Shown: positions 10,115 through 19,273, counted from the first letter of the stretch. The stretch: DNA of 37,311 nt from an uncultured Bacteroidota bacterium (GCA_902797625.1 CADBTU010000078.1:1-37311); one strand, 5' to 3'. Notes: generated from the letters alone by a model not told the origin. A program made the numbers and translations.

Positions 10115-11179
10115 CTAAAAACTATAAACGCAACCCCCTATAGAATTTTTTATTGCACCAGTAACGCTACTTAAAGTGTTATTTTCTTTTTCTAATCTTA
10201 ATAATCCTAAAAAGGCGAATACTAAGGCCTCCTTATAATCAATAATTTTCTGATCTGGTACAATAATTTGGGTATTAGTGCATTTTTTACGCAGTAGTTG
10301 AACTAAGAATTTATTGTGCGTTCCACCACCCGTAAGTAATAGTGTTTTGCACTCATAAGGAACATTTGAACTTATTTTATCTGTAATGTGTTCCAATATT
10401 GTTCTCATAACATCTTCTATGCGATGGTTTTTAAGACGAAGTAGCAATAAAGGTTTGATATTTTCCTCAAACCACTCTTTACCTAAAGATTTTGGTGGAG
10501 GTAACTTATAGTACGATAAATTGTTAAGTTCATAAAGTAAGCTATCTATAATTTTACCTTGAGTTGCAAGTATTCCATCAGTATCATACTGAAGATTTGC
10601 TTTGTTAGCTATGAAGTTAAGAGCCATGTTGCAAGGTGAAATATCGAAGGCAATCCGCTTGTTTCCATCATTGTATGAGATGTTAGAAAAGCCGCCCAAA
10701 TTAAGACACGCATCATAATTGAAGAAGAGTAATTGGTCGCCAATAGGGACTAACGGTGCGCCCTGTCCACCTAAAGCAACATCTTTAGACCGGAAATCGC
10801 AAACTACTGTTATACCTGTTTTTGCAGCTAATACAGCTCCGCTACCAATTTGAGTCGTAAGTCCCCTCTCAGGTTGATGAAAAATTGTGTGCCCGTGAGA
10901 GGCAATAAAGTCTATAGGGATTTTATTACTTAGCCAACTATTTATAGAATTTGCAAAAAAAGTACCCAACTCAACATCGAGCAATGCGTAGTCAATAGCT
11001 GCCATTTGAGTGGCTGATACGAGTTTTTCTACGATAGTTTTGGGATAGGCAATAGTAATAGCGTCTTCAATATCATAAGTCCAATGGCTATCCTTTTTTA
11101 CAAATTTGCAAACTGCTAAATCAAGTCCATCGAGGGACGTTCCAGACATAACTCCTAAACCATGCCATTCACATTTCAT
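10115..11179 (-). CDS. anmK: Anhydro-N-acetylmuramic acid kinase
   Basis: This 354-residue protein opens with GVMSGTSLDGLDLAVCKF, the hallmark of AnmK. The enzyme hydrolyses and phosphorylates 1,6-anhydro-MurNAc released during cell-wall turnover, giving MurNAc-6-phosphate for recycling. Further family blocks are IASHGHTIFHQPE, the phosphate-binding stretch GGQGAPLVPIGD, NLGGFSNIS, and the C-terminal TGGGTHNKFL. Length and fold elements fit the family. Its ATG overlaps the murF stop codon (ATGA), so the two are probably translationally coupled. This links peptidoglycan recycling directly to a synthesis enzyme. Confidence 0.95.
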   Translation of the reverse strand: MKCEWHGLGVMSGTSLDGLDLAVCKFVKKDSHWTYDIEDAITIAYPKTIVEKLVSATQMAAIDYALLDVELGTFFANSINSWLSNKIPIDFIASHGHTIFHQPERGLTTQIGSGAVLAAKTGITVVCDFRSKDVALGGQGAPLVPIGDQLLFFNYDACLNLGGFSNISYNDGNKRIAFDISPCNMALNFIANKANLQYDTDGILATQGKIIDSLLYELNNLSYYKLPPPKSLGKEWFEENIKPLLLLRLKNHRIEDVMRTILEHITDKISSNVPYECKTLLLTGGGTHNKFLVQLLRKKCTNTQIIVPDQKIIDYKEALVFAFLGLLRLEKENNTLSSVTGAIKNSIGGCVYSF

Positions 11180-12426
11180 TTTCCGAGAATACTTGTTAGT
11201 TTGTTTAGGTGTAAACTATTAGAACCTTTAATTAGGATCAATGAATTTTCAATGAGGTGTTTTTCGAAATAATCGTTAGCAGAGTTAACATCGCTAAAAC
11301 TATTGTTTTTTGTAAGTTTTGAAAATTCTTCTCCTACAAAATATGTTTCTAAATCTAACTTTTTGGTGAGCATTAGTATCTCTTTATGCGCAGATTCACT
11401 AAGATTTCCTAATTCTTTCATATCGCCCAAAATCGCCACTTTTCGAGGGTGTTTTAACATAGCAATATTATTTATGGCAGCAATCATACTCGTTAAATTA
11501 GCATTGTAGTAATCAGAAATTACTGTATTGGTTCCTATTACATTTACTTGTGAACGATGATTTGATGGGATGTACTCAGAAAGTGCTTTGCAGATATATT
11601 CGTTGTTAATGTTAAAGAAGTTGCCAACAGTGGCGGCAGCTAAGAAGTTCATAATATTGTAACTTCCTGTAAGATTTGTTTTTAAAATATTATCCTCAAT
11701 TTTTATTGTAAGGAAAGGATTCATATCAACAATATTTTTTTCAGCATTATCGCCGTAAAAGATCACTTTATCATAATTTAGATTTTCTCGAAGAATACTG
11801 TCAGAATTATTGACAAAAAGAGTACCTTTGTTATTGATAACGTGTTGATATAAAGCTTTTTTGGTTTTTATAATATTCTCTTTCGACCCAAAACCTTCTA
11901 TATGAGCAACTCCTATATTGGTAATCAATCCGAGTGTTGGTTCAGCGATTTTGCAGAGGTCATCAATTTCTCCAACATGGTTGGCACCCATCTCTACAAT
12001 GGCAACTTCATCATCATTAGAAATAGAGAGTAAAGTGAGAGGAACACCTATGTGATTGTTTAGGTTACCTTTAGTGCAGCAAACTTTGTATTTTGTTGAT
12101 AACACAGCATTCAATAGTTCTTTTGTTGTTGTTTTTCCATTAGTTCCAGTTATACCAATTATAGGAATGTTTAGTTGTTTGCGATGAAAATTTGCTAATT
12201 GTTGAAGTGTTTGAAGCGTGTCTTCAACTATTATAGCGCGGTCGTCTTTCAAATTAGTATTTTCGGTAATGACGTATGCGGCTCCTCGTTTTATTACGTC
12301 TTTTGCGAAAATATTTCCATCAAAATTTGCGCCTTTCAAACATACGAACATGCAATTTTGTTCCAAATTTCTACTATCAGTGCAAATTTTCGATGACTGT
12401 AAAAATTTTTTGTACAGCTCTTCCAT
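11176..12426 (-). CDS. murF: UDP-N-acetylmuramoyl-tripeptide--D-alanyl-D-alanine ligase
   Basis: The protein (416 residues from the start chosen here) is a Mur ligase that adds D-Ala-D-Ala to the UDP-MurNAc-tripeptide in the cytoplasm. The ATP-binding loop is GITGTNGKTTTKE with Lys98. The central domain has AIVEMGANHVGEIDDL and ITNIGVAHIEGFGS, and the C-terminal domain has VISDYYNANLTSM and AILGDMKELG, all typical of MurF. I chose the ATG at 12426 because the resulting N-terminus (MEELYKKFLQ, then CTDSRN) looks like other Bacteroidota MurF proteins. The alternative ATG at 12459 would overlap the upstream HAD gene by 20 bases. The downstream neighbour anmK overlaps its stop codon. Confidence 0.96.
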   Translation of the reverse strand: MEELYKKFLQSSKICTDSRNLEQNCMFVCLKGANFDGNIFAKDVIKRGAAYVITENTNLKDDRAIIVEDTLQTLQQLANFHRKQLNIPIIGITGTNGKTTTKELLNAVLSTKYKVCCTKGNLNNHIGVPLTLLSISNDDEVAIVEMGANHVGEIDDLCKIAEPTLGLITNIGVAHIEGFGSKENIIKTKKALYQHVINNKGTLFVNNSDSILRENLNYDKVIFYGDNAEKNIVDMNPFLTIKIEDNILKTNLTGSYNIMNFLAAATVGNFFNINNEYICKALSEYIPSNHRSQVNVIGTNTVISDYYNANLTSMIAAINNIAMLKHPRKVAILGDMKELGNLSESAHKEILMLTKKLDLETYFVGEEFSKLTKNNSFSDVNSANDYFEKHLIENSLILIKGSNSLHLNKLTSILGK

Positions 12427-12439
12427 TTCTTCACGATAT

Positions 12440-13321
12440 TTATTGATTTGTATTTTCAATTTCTTTGTATCTGATATTCAAAAGATCTTGTTCTACAGAT
12501 ATTTTATCAATAACTTTCTTCAAGATAATGTCTAATTCGCCATTTTCAGTATAATTTGCAGGACCAATATAATCAGCACGATTTTGTTTGATGATGTTAA
12601 TGCAGTTTTCCTTAGTACTAATAGGTTTTTCAGGTGTTGGCATAGAGTGAGGGTTATATACAGCGATTGTGGTACCTCCGTAAAGATTTACCATTTTCAT
12701 AGCAGGAACATCAGTTTCTCCATCACCAATATATATCAGATTTGAGAAAGGCACAGCTTTCATGTTTTCTGGCATAGGTTTGTTGATAGATGAATTATCG
12801 TAAGAGTTATATATACCTTTGTTTATTCTGAATAAAAATTGTGTTTTGTTGGTGTAATTTACACCAAGTGCTGGCCAACATGCAATACCGTTTTTATCAT
12901 ATTGAAAGCCAGACGCATATATGGTTTTAAAATGCTTTGCAATAGATGTACCTTTTACAATTTCTCGTAATCCTGATGAAATTATAAAATGCTCTAAATG
13001 AAGGTTTTTAGATTTAGCATAACTGTTTATTCTCTCAAAGTAGGTCTCAACGCCGTCAAAAAAAGTTATCTTTCCTCCATATTTCATAAAAGTCTCTTCG
13101 CGAATATCTAAATTTTGTTCTTTAGCTTTAATAAGCATAAGGTGCATATAGGCTAATACTTCATCCATATCATGTTTGCGGGCAAGTTCGTTGGCTTCTT
13201 TCCAAAACGCTCCCTTGTCCATATTGATATCAGGAATGAAATTATATTCTTGCATATTTCCAGGCGCAAGTGTACCATCAAAATCGTAAGCAATTGCAAT
13301 GTTTCTATTTTCTGTAATCAT
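12440..13321 (-). CDS. HAD-superfamily phosphatase
   Basis: This 293-residue protein has the haloacid dehalogenase-like hydrolase motifs. Motif I is YDFDGTLAPG with the nucleophile Asp13 and partner Asp15, motif II is FIISSGLREI, and motif III/IV is YIGDGETDVPAM. The large cap between motifs I and II resembles the C1 type of the phosphoserine-phosphatase group. The substrate is unknown. It is the first gene of a run with murF and anmK, so a cell-wall role is possible but is an inference from position only. A -7 element lies about 50 bases upstream. Confidence 0.85.
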   Translation of the reverse strand: MITENRNIAIAYDFDGTLAPGNMQEYNFIPDINMDKGAFWKEANELARKHDMDEVLAYMHLMLIKAKEQNLDIREETFMKYGGKITFFDGVETYFERINSYAKSKNLHLEHFIISSGLREIVKGTSIAKHFKTIYASGFQYDKNGIACWPALGVNYTNKTQFLFRINKGIYNSYDNSSINKPMPENMKAVPFSNLIYIGDGETDVPAMKMVNLYGGTTIAVYNPHSMPTPEKPISTKENCINIIKQNRADYIGPANYTENGELDIILKKVIDKISVEQDLLNIRYKEIENTNQ

Positions 13322-13370
13322 TTTATTCTTAGTGCTTTACCTGAATATCTAAGTTTATTTTTTTAACCAA

Positions 13371-13378
13371 CAAAAATA
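13371..13378 (-). promoter_or_regulatory. Promoter -7 element for the HAD-murF-anmK operon
   Basis: On the minus strand TATTTTTG matches TAnnTTTG, about 50 bases before the HAD gene start. It is part of a divergent promoter region with the S46 peptidase gene. Confidence 0.55.
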
Positions 13379-13460
13379 CATAAAAAACCGAAGAAATGTA
13401 AGAGTTTCGATAAGTAATAACGATGGTTAAAATAGCTAACTTTTAAGACCTAAAAAATCT

Positions 13461-13468
13461 TATCTTTG
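13461..13468 (+). promoter_or_regulatory. Promoter -7 element for the S46 peptidase gene
   Basis: TATCTTTG followed by CG matches TAnnTTTG exactly, 24 bases before the start codon. Confidence 0.7.
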
Positions 13469-13492
13469 CGCTTTGCAAAATAATTTAAATTT

Positions 13493-15634
13493 ATGAAAAA
13501 AAAGATTTGTTTTTTGAGTATTATTTTTACGATACTCTTTTCAGTTGCCCGTGCTGATGAGGGCATGTGGTTACCTTATTCGATTAACGGACAGAATTTG
13601 GCGGAGATGCAACGACTTGGTTGCAAGCTTACTGCCGAACAGATTTTTAGTTTCAACAAGCCGAGTCTTAAAGATGCTATTGTGCAATTTGGTGGAGGTT
13701 GCACTGGTGAACTAATTTCACCAGAGGGACTCTTACTTACAAATCATCATTGTGGTCTTGGTCAAGTGCAAGCCCATTCTTCAGTTGAACACGATTATTT
13801 GCAAATAGGTTTCTGGGCAAAAAATAAAAACGAAGAACTTCCTAACGAAGGGCTTACTGTATCTTTTTTATCTTATATTGAAGATGTTACTACAGCAGTT
13901 TTGGTCGGAGTAACCGATAAAATGTCGGAAAATGAACGCAATGAAAAAATAGCAGAAAACGCAAAAAAACTTCAAACTGAACATAAAGGAGAACGTGATG
14001 TTAGAGTGGAAATTGTTCCGTTTTATCACGGGAATCAGTTTATTTTGTTTGTTTATGATGTATATCGCGATGTACGTCTTGTTGCTTGTCCACCCTGGGG
14101 AATTGGTAAATTTGGTGCTGATACCGACAATTGGACATGGCCACGTCATAAAGGTGATTTCTGCATTTTCCGCGTCTATACAGCTCCAGATGGTACACCT
14201 GCAAAATACAGTAAAGACAATGTTCCAATGAAATCCAAACATTTTCTCCCAATATCTTTAAAGGGTGTTAAACCTGGTGATTATGCGATGATTCTCGGTT
14301 ATCCTGGCTCAACAGATCGTTATTCTACATCTGGAATGGTAAAAAATGTAATAGAACAAGAAGGACCTGCTATTATCGCTTGTCGCACAACAAAACTCGA
14401 CCAATATCGTAAACACATGGATGCAGATCCAGCTGTGTTTATTAAATATGCTTCAAAACAAGCAAGCGTTAGCAATTATTGGAAATATTACATAGGACAA
14501 GTTAAGCAACTTCAACGAAACAAAGTGTTTGAAAAACGTTCTGAACAAGAAAAATCTTTTCAAGATTGGGTGAATAAGAATAAAAAACAGGCTGAATATG
14601 GAGATGTTTTCAAAGAAATTGATAAATATTGGAATCATCAGAAAAAATATAAAAAAGCTTTGATTTATCACCGTGAAGCTGGTTGGCGTGGCGGCGAGGC
14701 TGTTGCTTTTGCCTCTCGTTTTTCTCGTATCAATAATGCCATAAATTCAAAATCAGCAACTAAAGATCAAATTGCAACTCTTGTAAACAATATGAAATCT
14801 TCTATTGAGGATTATTTCAAAGATTATGATAAAGAAACTGATAGAGATGTTACCATTGCTCTTCTTAACTTATTTTATAAGGATATTGATGCTTCTCAAT
14901 TGCCTTTAATAATAAAAAATGTGGGAAATAAAAACCACGGTGATTTTGCAGCTTATGTTAATAATGCTTTTGCAAAATCTATTTTTGTTGATGAAAAAAG
15001 AATGCAAATTTGGACCGAAAATCCGAAATCTCTTGATAAAGACCCAATATTTGCCCTGACGAAAGATATTGTGGAATCATATCTAAACCTTGACGAACAA
15101 GCTGAAGCTGTAAACGGTAGCCGCGCAGAAAGACTTTACATGAAAGGTCTTATGGAAATGCAAAAAGATCGCAATTTTTATCCTGATGCAAATTTTACAA
15201 TGCGATTAACATACGGAAGTGTACAAGATTGCAAACCAGCTAATGCTGTTACTTACGATTACAAAACAACATTAGATGGTGTGATGGAGAAATATAAACC
15301 AGGCGACTGGGAGTTTGATGTACCAAAGGATTTAATTGAACTTTGGGAAAATCGTAACTATGGTCGTTATGCTGATGAAAATGGCGATTTAGTGGTAAAC
15401 TTCATAACAACTAACGATATTACTGGAGGTAATTCGGGAAGCCCTGTAATTGATGCTCAAGGAAATCTTATAGGTTTAGCTTTCGATGGCAACTGGGAGG
15501 CTATGAGTGGAGATCTTTCTTTTGAAAATCAAGTTCAACGGACGATATGTATGGACGCTCGTTACTTGTTGTTTATTATCGACAAGATGGCAAATGCTCA
15601 AAATCTAATGAACGAATTGAAAATTGTTGAATAA
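13493..15634 (+). CDS. dpp7: S46-family dipeptidyl-peptidase, DPP7 type
   Basis: This 713-residue exported serine peptidase removes dipeptides from oligopeptide N-termini in the periplasm. A signal peptide (about residues 1-21, ending SVARA) precedes the chymotrypsin-like domain. The catalytic His is in TNHHCG (probably His86), the Asp is in the DNWTWPRHKGDF block, and Ser648 is in GGNSGSPV. The helical cap of the family fills the middle. Gly666 in LAFDGNWEAMSGD occupies the S1 specificity position, 18 residues after the serine. Glycine there marks DPP7, which prefers hydrophobic P1 residues, whereas DPP11 has arginine. It is monocistronic, with its own promoter and a bidirectional terminator. 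Confidence 0.95.
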   Translation: MKKKICFLSIIFTILFSVARADEGMWLPYSINGQNLAEMQRLGCKLTAEQIFSFNKPSLKDAIVQFGGGCTGELISPEGLLLTNHHCGLGQVQAHSSVEHDYLQIGFWAKNKNEELPNEGLTVSFLSYIEDVTTAVLVGVTDKMSENERNEKIAENAKKLQTEHKGERDVRVEIVPFYHGNQFILFVYDVYRDVRLVACPPWGIGKFGADTDNWTWPRHKGDFCIFRVYTAPDGTPAKYSKDNVPMKSKHFLPISLKGVKPGDYAMILGYPGSTDRYSTSGMVKNVIEQEGPAIIACRTTKLDQYRKHMDADPAVFIKYASKQASVSNYWKYYIGQVKQLQRNKVFEKRSEQEKSFQDWVNKNKKQAEYGDVFKEIDKYWNHQKKYKKALIYHREAGWRGGEAVAFASRFSRINNAINSKSATKDQIATLVNNMKSSIEDYFKDYDKETDRDVTIALLNLFYKDIDASQLPLIIKNVGNKNHGDFAAYVNNAFAKSIFVDEKRMQIWTENPKSLDKDPIFALTKDIVESYLNLDEQAEAVNGSRAERLYMKGLMEMQKDRNFYPDANFTMRLTYGSVQDCKPANAVTYDYKTTLDGVMEKYKPGDWEFDVPKDLIELWENRNYGRYADENGDLVVNFITTNDITGGNSGSPVIDAQGNLIGLAFDGNWEAMSGDLSFENQVQRTICMDARYLLFIIDKMANAQNLMNELKIVE

Positions 15635-15653
15635 AGATATTTCGTTAAATTAT

Positions 15654-15692
15654 AAAAAAAGAGCGAATGCCCGCAAGCACTCGCTCTTTTTT
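15654..15692. terminator. Bidirectional intrinsic terminator
   Basis: The stem GAGCGAATGC / GCACTCGCTC (15661-15686) has one A-C mismatch and loop CCGCAA. It is flanked by an A run on the left and a T run on the right. It can end both the S46 peptidase transcript on the plus strand and the folB-aroB-AMP nucleosidase transcript on the minus strand. Confidence 0.9.
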
Positions 15693-16482
15693 ATTGTCCT
15701 TCGTAATAGTCGAAACGTAAATGTTTTACAGAAATACCTTTGTTTTGCAATTCTTGAAGAGATTTTATTCCAATTTTAAGGTGATTGAGTGTGAAATTTT
15801 CTGTAACTTTTTTATCAGATTGTTCTGTCTTTATTCCGTCAGGAAGCATTGGTTGGTCAGAAACAAGCAATAGAGCTCCAGTTGGAATACGATTGAAAAA
15901 TCCCACAGAAAATAGTGTTGCAGTTTCCATATCCACGGCTGTGGCACGAATCTCACGAAGGTAGCTTTTGAAATCTTCATCGTGCTCCCAAACTCGTCTA
16001 TTTGTTGTATAAACTGTTCCAGTCCAATATTCCATCCCAAAATCACATATTGTTGCCGATATAGCTTTCTCAAGGTTAAAAGCTGGTAATGCTGGAACCT
16101 CCTCAGGAAAATAATCAAGAGATGTTCCCTCTCCACGAATACCTGCTATAGGCAGTAGATATGTACCTATGCCTATATATGATTTTAGACTTCCACATTT
16201 CCCAAGAAATAAAACTGCTTTAGGTTTTATTGCTGTAAGCAAATCCATAATAGTGGCCGCATTGGGACTACCCATCATGAAATTTATTATCGTGATATTG
16301 TCGCTCGTTGCGCATTGCATTGCTTTTTCTGCACCATAAATTTTTGCACCTGTCAAAGCAGCAAAGTTGTTTACATAATCTTGAAAATTTGTTAGCAAAA
16401 TATATTGTCCAAAATTTTCAAGTGGCATTCCAGTGTATCGTGGTAGCCAATTTTTTACTATCTCTTCTTTTGTTTTTAGCAT
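15691..16482 (-). CDS. amn: AMP nucleosidase, short Bacteroidota form
   Basis: This 263-residue protein belongs to the nucleoside phosphorylase (PNP/UDP) superfamily. It resembles the short proteins annotated as AMP nucleosidase in Bacteroidota, which split AMP into adenine and ribose-5-phosphate. Recognisable blocks are INFMMGSPNAATIMDLL, AVLFLGKCGSL, PIAGIRGEGTSLDYF and the purine/ribose-binding AVDMETATLFSVGF, followed by LLVSDQPM. It lacks the extra N-terminal domain of the E. coli enzyme. It follows aroB by 12 bases, as the last gene of a folB-aroB operon. The exact nucleotide or nucleoside substrate should be treated as likely rather than certain. Confidence 0.85.
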   Translation of the reverse strand: MLKTKEEIVKNWLPRYTGMPLENFGQYILLTNFQDYVNNFAALTGAKIYGAEKAMQCATSDNITIINFMMGSPNAATIMDLLTAIKPKAVLFLGKCGSLKSYIGIGTYLLPIAGIRGEGTSLDYFPEEVPALPAFNLEKAISATICDFGMEYWTGTVYTTNRRVWEHDEDFKSYLREIRATAVDMETATLFSVGFFNRIPTGALLLVSDQPMLPDGIKTEQSDKKVTENFTLNHLKIGIKSLQELQNKGISVKHLRFDYYEGQ

Positions 16483-16494
16483 ATTCAGTGAATT

Positions 16495-17508
16495 TTATTT
16501 GAGTAATATTTTATTGAGGTCACCTATAGATAATTCAAAGTTTTGTACTGGGTTTCCAATATTGCTTAATAGTGTGAAATTTAATCTTTTAGAGCTGTTT
16601 TTTTTGTCATTTATTAAAAATTGTGATATTTCTTTAAGCAAACATTCAGTTATGAGTGTTATTTCAAAGTGTTTTTTTAAGAAAAAAGCAATGTTTTTCC
16701 AGTTTTCTTCAGGTAATCCTGCAAGTTTGTATGACAAATAACACTCATAATATAAACCTTGTGCAACAGCTAACCCGTGTGCAATAGGTTTCCCTAATTG
16801 TGCATAGTAACTCTCAAAAGCGTGTCCAAGAGTGTGCCCGAAATTTAGAATATGACGAAGATTGATATCTTTGGGGTCTTTCCTAACAATATTTAATTTG
16901 TATTCAATACAGGATTTAATCCAAGTTTTATTTAGTGTATCTGTTTTAAAATTTGAGATCTCTAATAATTCTGAAAAAAAATCTTTAGAAAATAGTAGAG
17001 CATATTTAACTAACTCTCCTACACCGCTCATAATCTCTTTATTTGGAAGAGTTTTTAGAAATGATAAATCAGGCTCTAAAATAATATCAGGGAAGTAAAA
17101 TGTTCCTATTGCATTTTTGATGTTTTTGATGTTGATTGCAGTTTTGCCACCAATAGATGCGTCAATCATAGATAGAAGAGTTGTAGGAAAATTAGCAAAA
17201 TTTAAACCTCTTTTGAAAGTAGAAGCTACAAAACCGCCGATATCGCAAACCATACCGCCCCCAAAATTTACTAAAAAAGTATCTCTGTTGTAATGCTCCT
17301 TAGCAAGAAAGTTCCAAATTTCAATAACTGTTTCTATTGATTTTGATGCTTCAACAGCTGGCAAAATATAGGTTCTAACTTCAAAATCATTTCGCAAAAA
17401 ATCAAAATAATTATGGTAAAGTTTATTCACATTCTCATCGGTAATGATAACAACACGGTGAAAATTGTGATCTAAAAGGTGTTTGCGCAAATACTCAGCT
17501 GTAGTCAT
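16495..17508 (-). CDS. aroB: 3-Dehydroquinate synthase
   Basis: This 337-residue enzyme makes 3-dehydroquinate from DAHP, the second step of the shikimate pathway. The NAD- and substrate-binding core GGGMVCDIGGFVASTFKRG, the block TTLLSMIDASIGGKTAIN, the metal-ligand Glu in GVGELVKYALL and the histidine pair in ILNFGHTLGHAFES are all in place. It is slightly shorter than the roughly 360-residue E. coli enzyme. It lies six bases after folB and 12 bases before the AMP nucleosidase gene, so the three form one operon. Pairing with folB fits, because chorismate feeds folate synthesis. Confidence 0.96.
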   Translation of the reverse strand: MTTAEYLRKHLLDHNFHRVVIITDENVNKLYHNYFDFLRNDFEVRTYILPAVEASKSIETVIEIWNFLAKEHYNRDTFLVNFGGGMVCDIGGFVASTFKRGLNFANFPTTLLSMIDASIGGKTAINIKNIKNAIGTFYFPDIILEPDLSFLKTLPNKEIMSGVGELVKYALLFSKDFFSELLEISNFKTDTLNKTWIKSCIEYKLNIVRKDPKDINLRHILNFGHTLGHAFESYYAQLGKPIAHGLAVAQGLYYECYLSYKLAGLPEENWKNIAFFLKKHFEITLITECLLKEISQFLINDKKNSSKRLNFTLLSNIGNPVQNFELSIGDLNKILLK

Positions 17509-17514
17509 CTCTTG

Positions 17515-17871
17515 TTAATCTTCAATTTCTACAGAAACGGATTCTGTTTTTCCTTCTAATGGCGGATTCAGTTTGCAGAGGCGAATTTTTATATCCAAAA
17601 TATTCGGAAATTCTCTTCTGACAGCTGAGATTATATCACTGGCAACAGTTTCTATAAGATGACGAGGTTGATCCATAATCTGTTTAACTACATTATACAC
17701 AGATGGATAATTGATAGCATTATTAACATCGTCGCTTTTTATTGCTCTTTCTGCATCGTATGACAAAGAAAGATCTACAGTAAAATATGTGCCGATGGTT
17801 TGCTCTTCCTCAAAACAACCATGATAGGCATAAAACTCCATTTTTGAAAGTGAGACAGTAACTTTATTCAT
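17515..17871 (-). CDS. folB: Dihydroneopterin aldolase
   Basis: This 118-residue protein has the size and motifs of FolB, which cleaves 7,8-dihydroneopterin in folate synthesis. It shows FYAYHGCFEEEQTIGTYFTV near the N-terminus and HLIETVASDI in the second half. I chose the ATG at 17871 because it begins MNKVTVSL, as in relatives. An upstream in-frame ATG at 17907 would lie before the likely promoter (-7 element 17897-17904), so that longer form could not be made from this promoter. It is the first gene of folB-aroB-amn. Confidence 0.94.
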   Translation of the reverse strand: MNKVTVSLSKMEFYAYHGCFEEEQTIGTYFTVDLSLSYDAERAIKSDDVNNAINYPSVYNVVKQIMDQPRHLIETVASDIISAVRREFPNILDIKIRLCKLNPPLEGKTESVSVEIED

Positions 17872-17896
17872 ATTTTTCCTATTGGGGTTACGGGGG

Positions 17897-17904
17897 CAAA
17901 AATA
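17897..17904 (-). promoter_or_regulatory. folB operon promoter -7 element
   Basis: The minus strand reads TATTTTTG followed by CC, matching TAnnTTTG, 25 bases before the chosen folB start. It is arranged back to back with the rarA promoter only 22 bases away. Confidence 0.65.
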
Positions 17905-17926
17905 CAAAAACGACAGACAAATTTTG

Positions 17927-17934
17927 TATCTTTG
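17927..17934 (+). promoter_or_regulatory. rarA promoter -7 element
   Basis: TATCTTTG followed by CG matches TAnnTTTG, with only 14 bases between it and the rarA ATG. The predicted transcript would have a leader of under about 10 bases. Confidence 0.7.
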
Positions 17935-17948
17935 CGCAAATTTTTAAT

Positions 17949-19220
17949 ATGCAGAAGCAACCGTTAGCCGAAATTCTACGTCCGCACTCAATAGAAGAGT
18001 ATATTGGCCAGGAACACCTTATGGGCGAAGGAGCTGTTTTACGTACAGCGATTGAAAACGGTAATATCCAGTCTATGATTTTTTGGGGTCCTCCAGGGGT
18101 GGGAAAAACAACATTAGCTTTGTTGATAGCACAAGCAATTGACGCTGATTTTTTTACTCTGAGCGCGATCAGTAGCGGCGTTAAAGATATTAGGGAAGTT
18201 ATAGAGAAGGCTAAAAAATCCGAAAAACGTTGTGTTCTGTTTATAGACGAAATACACAGATTCTCAAAATCACAACAAGACTCATTGCTCGGAGCTGTCG
18301 AACAAGGAATTGTAACCTTGATAGGTGCTACTACAGAAAATCCATCTTTTGAAGTAATTTCACCACTTCTTTCAAGATGTCAGGTTTATGTCTTAAAGGT
18401 ACTTTCAAAAGAGAATTTAGAGACATTGTTGAAAACTGCTGTTGATTATCTGCAAAATCATATAGGAAGCAGGATAGAGATAGAAAATACGGAAGCCCTG
18501 TTGCGGATTTCTGGAGGAGATGCTCGTAAACTTCTGAATGCAATAGAGTTAGTAACATGGATGACTCCTACTATCGACGGTGTTATCACTCTCAGCCGCG
18601 AGCAGATTCTGAAGGTGATTCAACAAAACTTGGCTGTATATGATAAAAATGGTGAGCAACATTACGATATAATCTCAGCTTTTATAAAATCATTACGCGG
18701 AAGCGACCCTAACGCTGCGGTGTATTGGATGGCAAGAATGCTCATGGCTGGAGAAGATCCTCTTTTCATAGCCAGACGTATGATTATTCTTGCTTCAGAG
18801 GACATCGGAAATGCTAATCCTAATGCTCTACTTCTGGCAAATAATTGTTTCCAAGCTGTTAATGTCATTGGAATGCCTGAAGCAAGAATTGTTCTTTCAC
18901 AAACTGCAGTATATTTGGCAAGTTCTCCTAAAAGCAATGCATCATATTTAGCGATTGATAATGCTTATGCTCTGATAAAGCAGACAGGAGACCTTCCAGT
19001 ACCGTTGCACATTCGCAACGCTCCCACAAAACTGATGAAAGAGCTGGGTTACCATAAAGGCTATCAGTATGCCCACGATTTTGAAAATAATTTTGTTCAA
19101 CAGGAATTTCTTCCTGAGCAAATTTCGGGTGCAAAACTATATGAACCACAGAATAATGCCCGCGAAAATGAACTGAGGCGATATTTGAAAAATTGTTGGA
19201 ATGATAAGTATAAATATTAA
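17949..19220 (+). CDS. rarA: Replication-associated recombination protein RarA (MgsA), AAA+ ATPase
   Basis: This 423-residue AAA+ ATPase belongs to the RarA/MgsA/WRNIP1 family, related to clamp loaders and acting at stalled replication forks. Walker A is GPPGVGKTT with Lys53, Walker B is VLFIDEIHRF with Asp100 and Glu101, and sensor 1 is LIGATTENPSFEV. The C-terminal tetramerisation part includes HYDIISAFIKSLRGSDPNAA and ASEDIGNANP, strongly diagnostic of the family. Length is normal. It has its own promoter and appears to be alone in its transcription unit. Confidence 0.97.
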   Translation: MQKQPLAEILRPHSIEEYIGQEHLMGEGAVLRTAIENGNIQSMIFWGPPGVGKTTLALLIAQAIDADFFTLSAISSGVKDIREVIEKAKKSEKRCVLFIDEIHRFSKSQQDSLLGAVEQGIVTLIGATTENPSFEVISPLLSRCQVYVLKVLSKENLETLLKTAVDYLQNHIGSRIEIENTEALLRISGGDARKLLNAIELVTWMTPTIDGVITLSREQILKVIQQNLAVYDKNGEQHYDIISAFIKSLRGSDPNAAVYWMARMLMAGEDPLFIARRMIILASEDIGNANPNALLLANNCFQAVNVIGMPEARIVLSQTAVYLASSPKSNASYLAIDNAYALIKQTGDLPVPLHIRNAPTKLMKELGYHKGYQYAHDFENNFVQQEFLPEQISGAKLYEPQNNARENELRRYLKNCWNDKYKY

Positions 19221-19223
19221 AGT

Positions 19224-19247
19224 TAAATCTGATATACTTTAGATTTA
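19224..19247 (+). terminator. Weak A/T-rich hairpin after rarA
   Basis: TAAATCT and AGATTTA form a seven-base stem with a 10-base loop, just after the rarA stop codon. There is no clear T run, so it would be a poor intrinsic terminator. Confidence 0.25.
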
Positions 19248-19273
19248 GTTAGATCCAACATCAAAAAAATGTG

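Noticed and set aside
10101-10124. Hairpin at the end of anmK as a terminator
   Set aside because: The stem is nearly all A/T, has a bulge and includes the stop codon; it is too weak to call.
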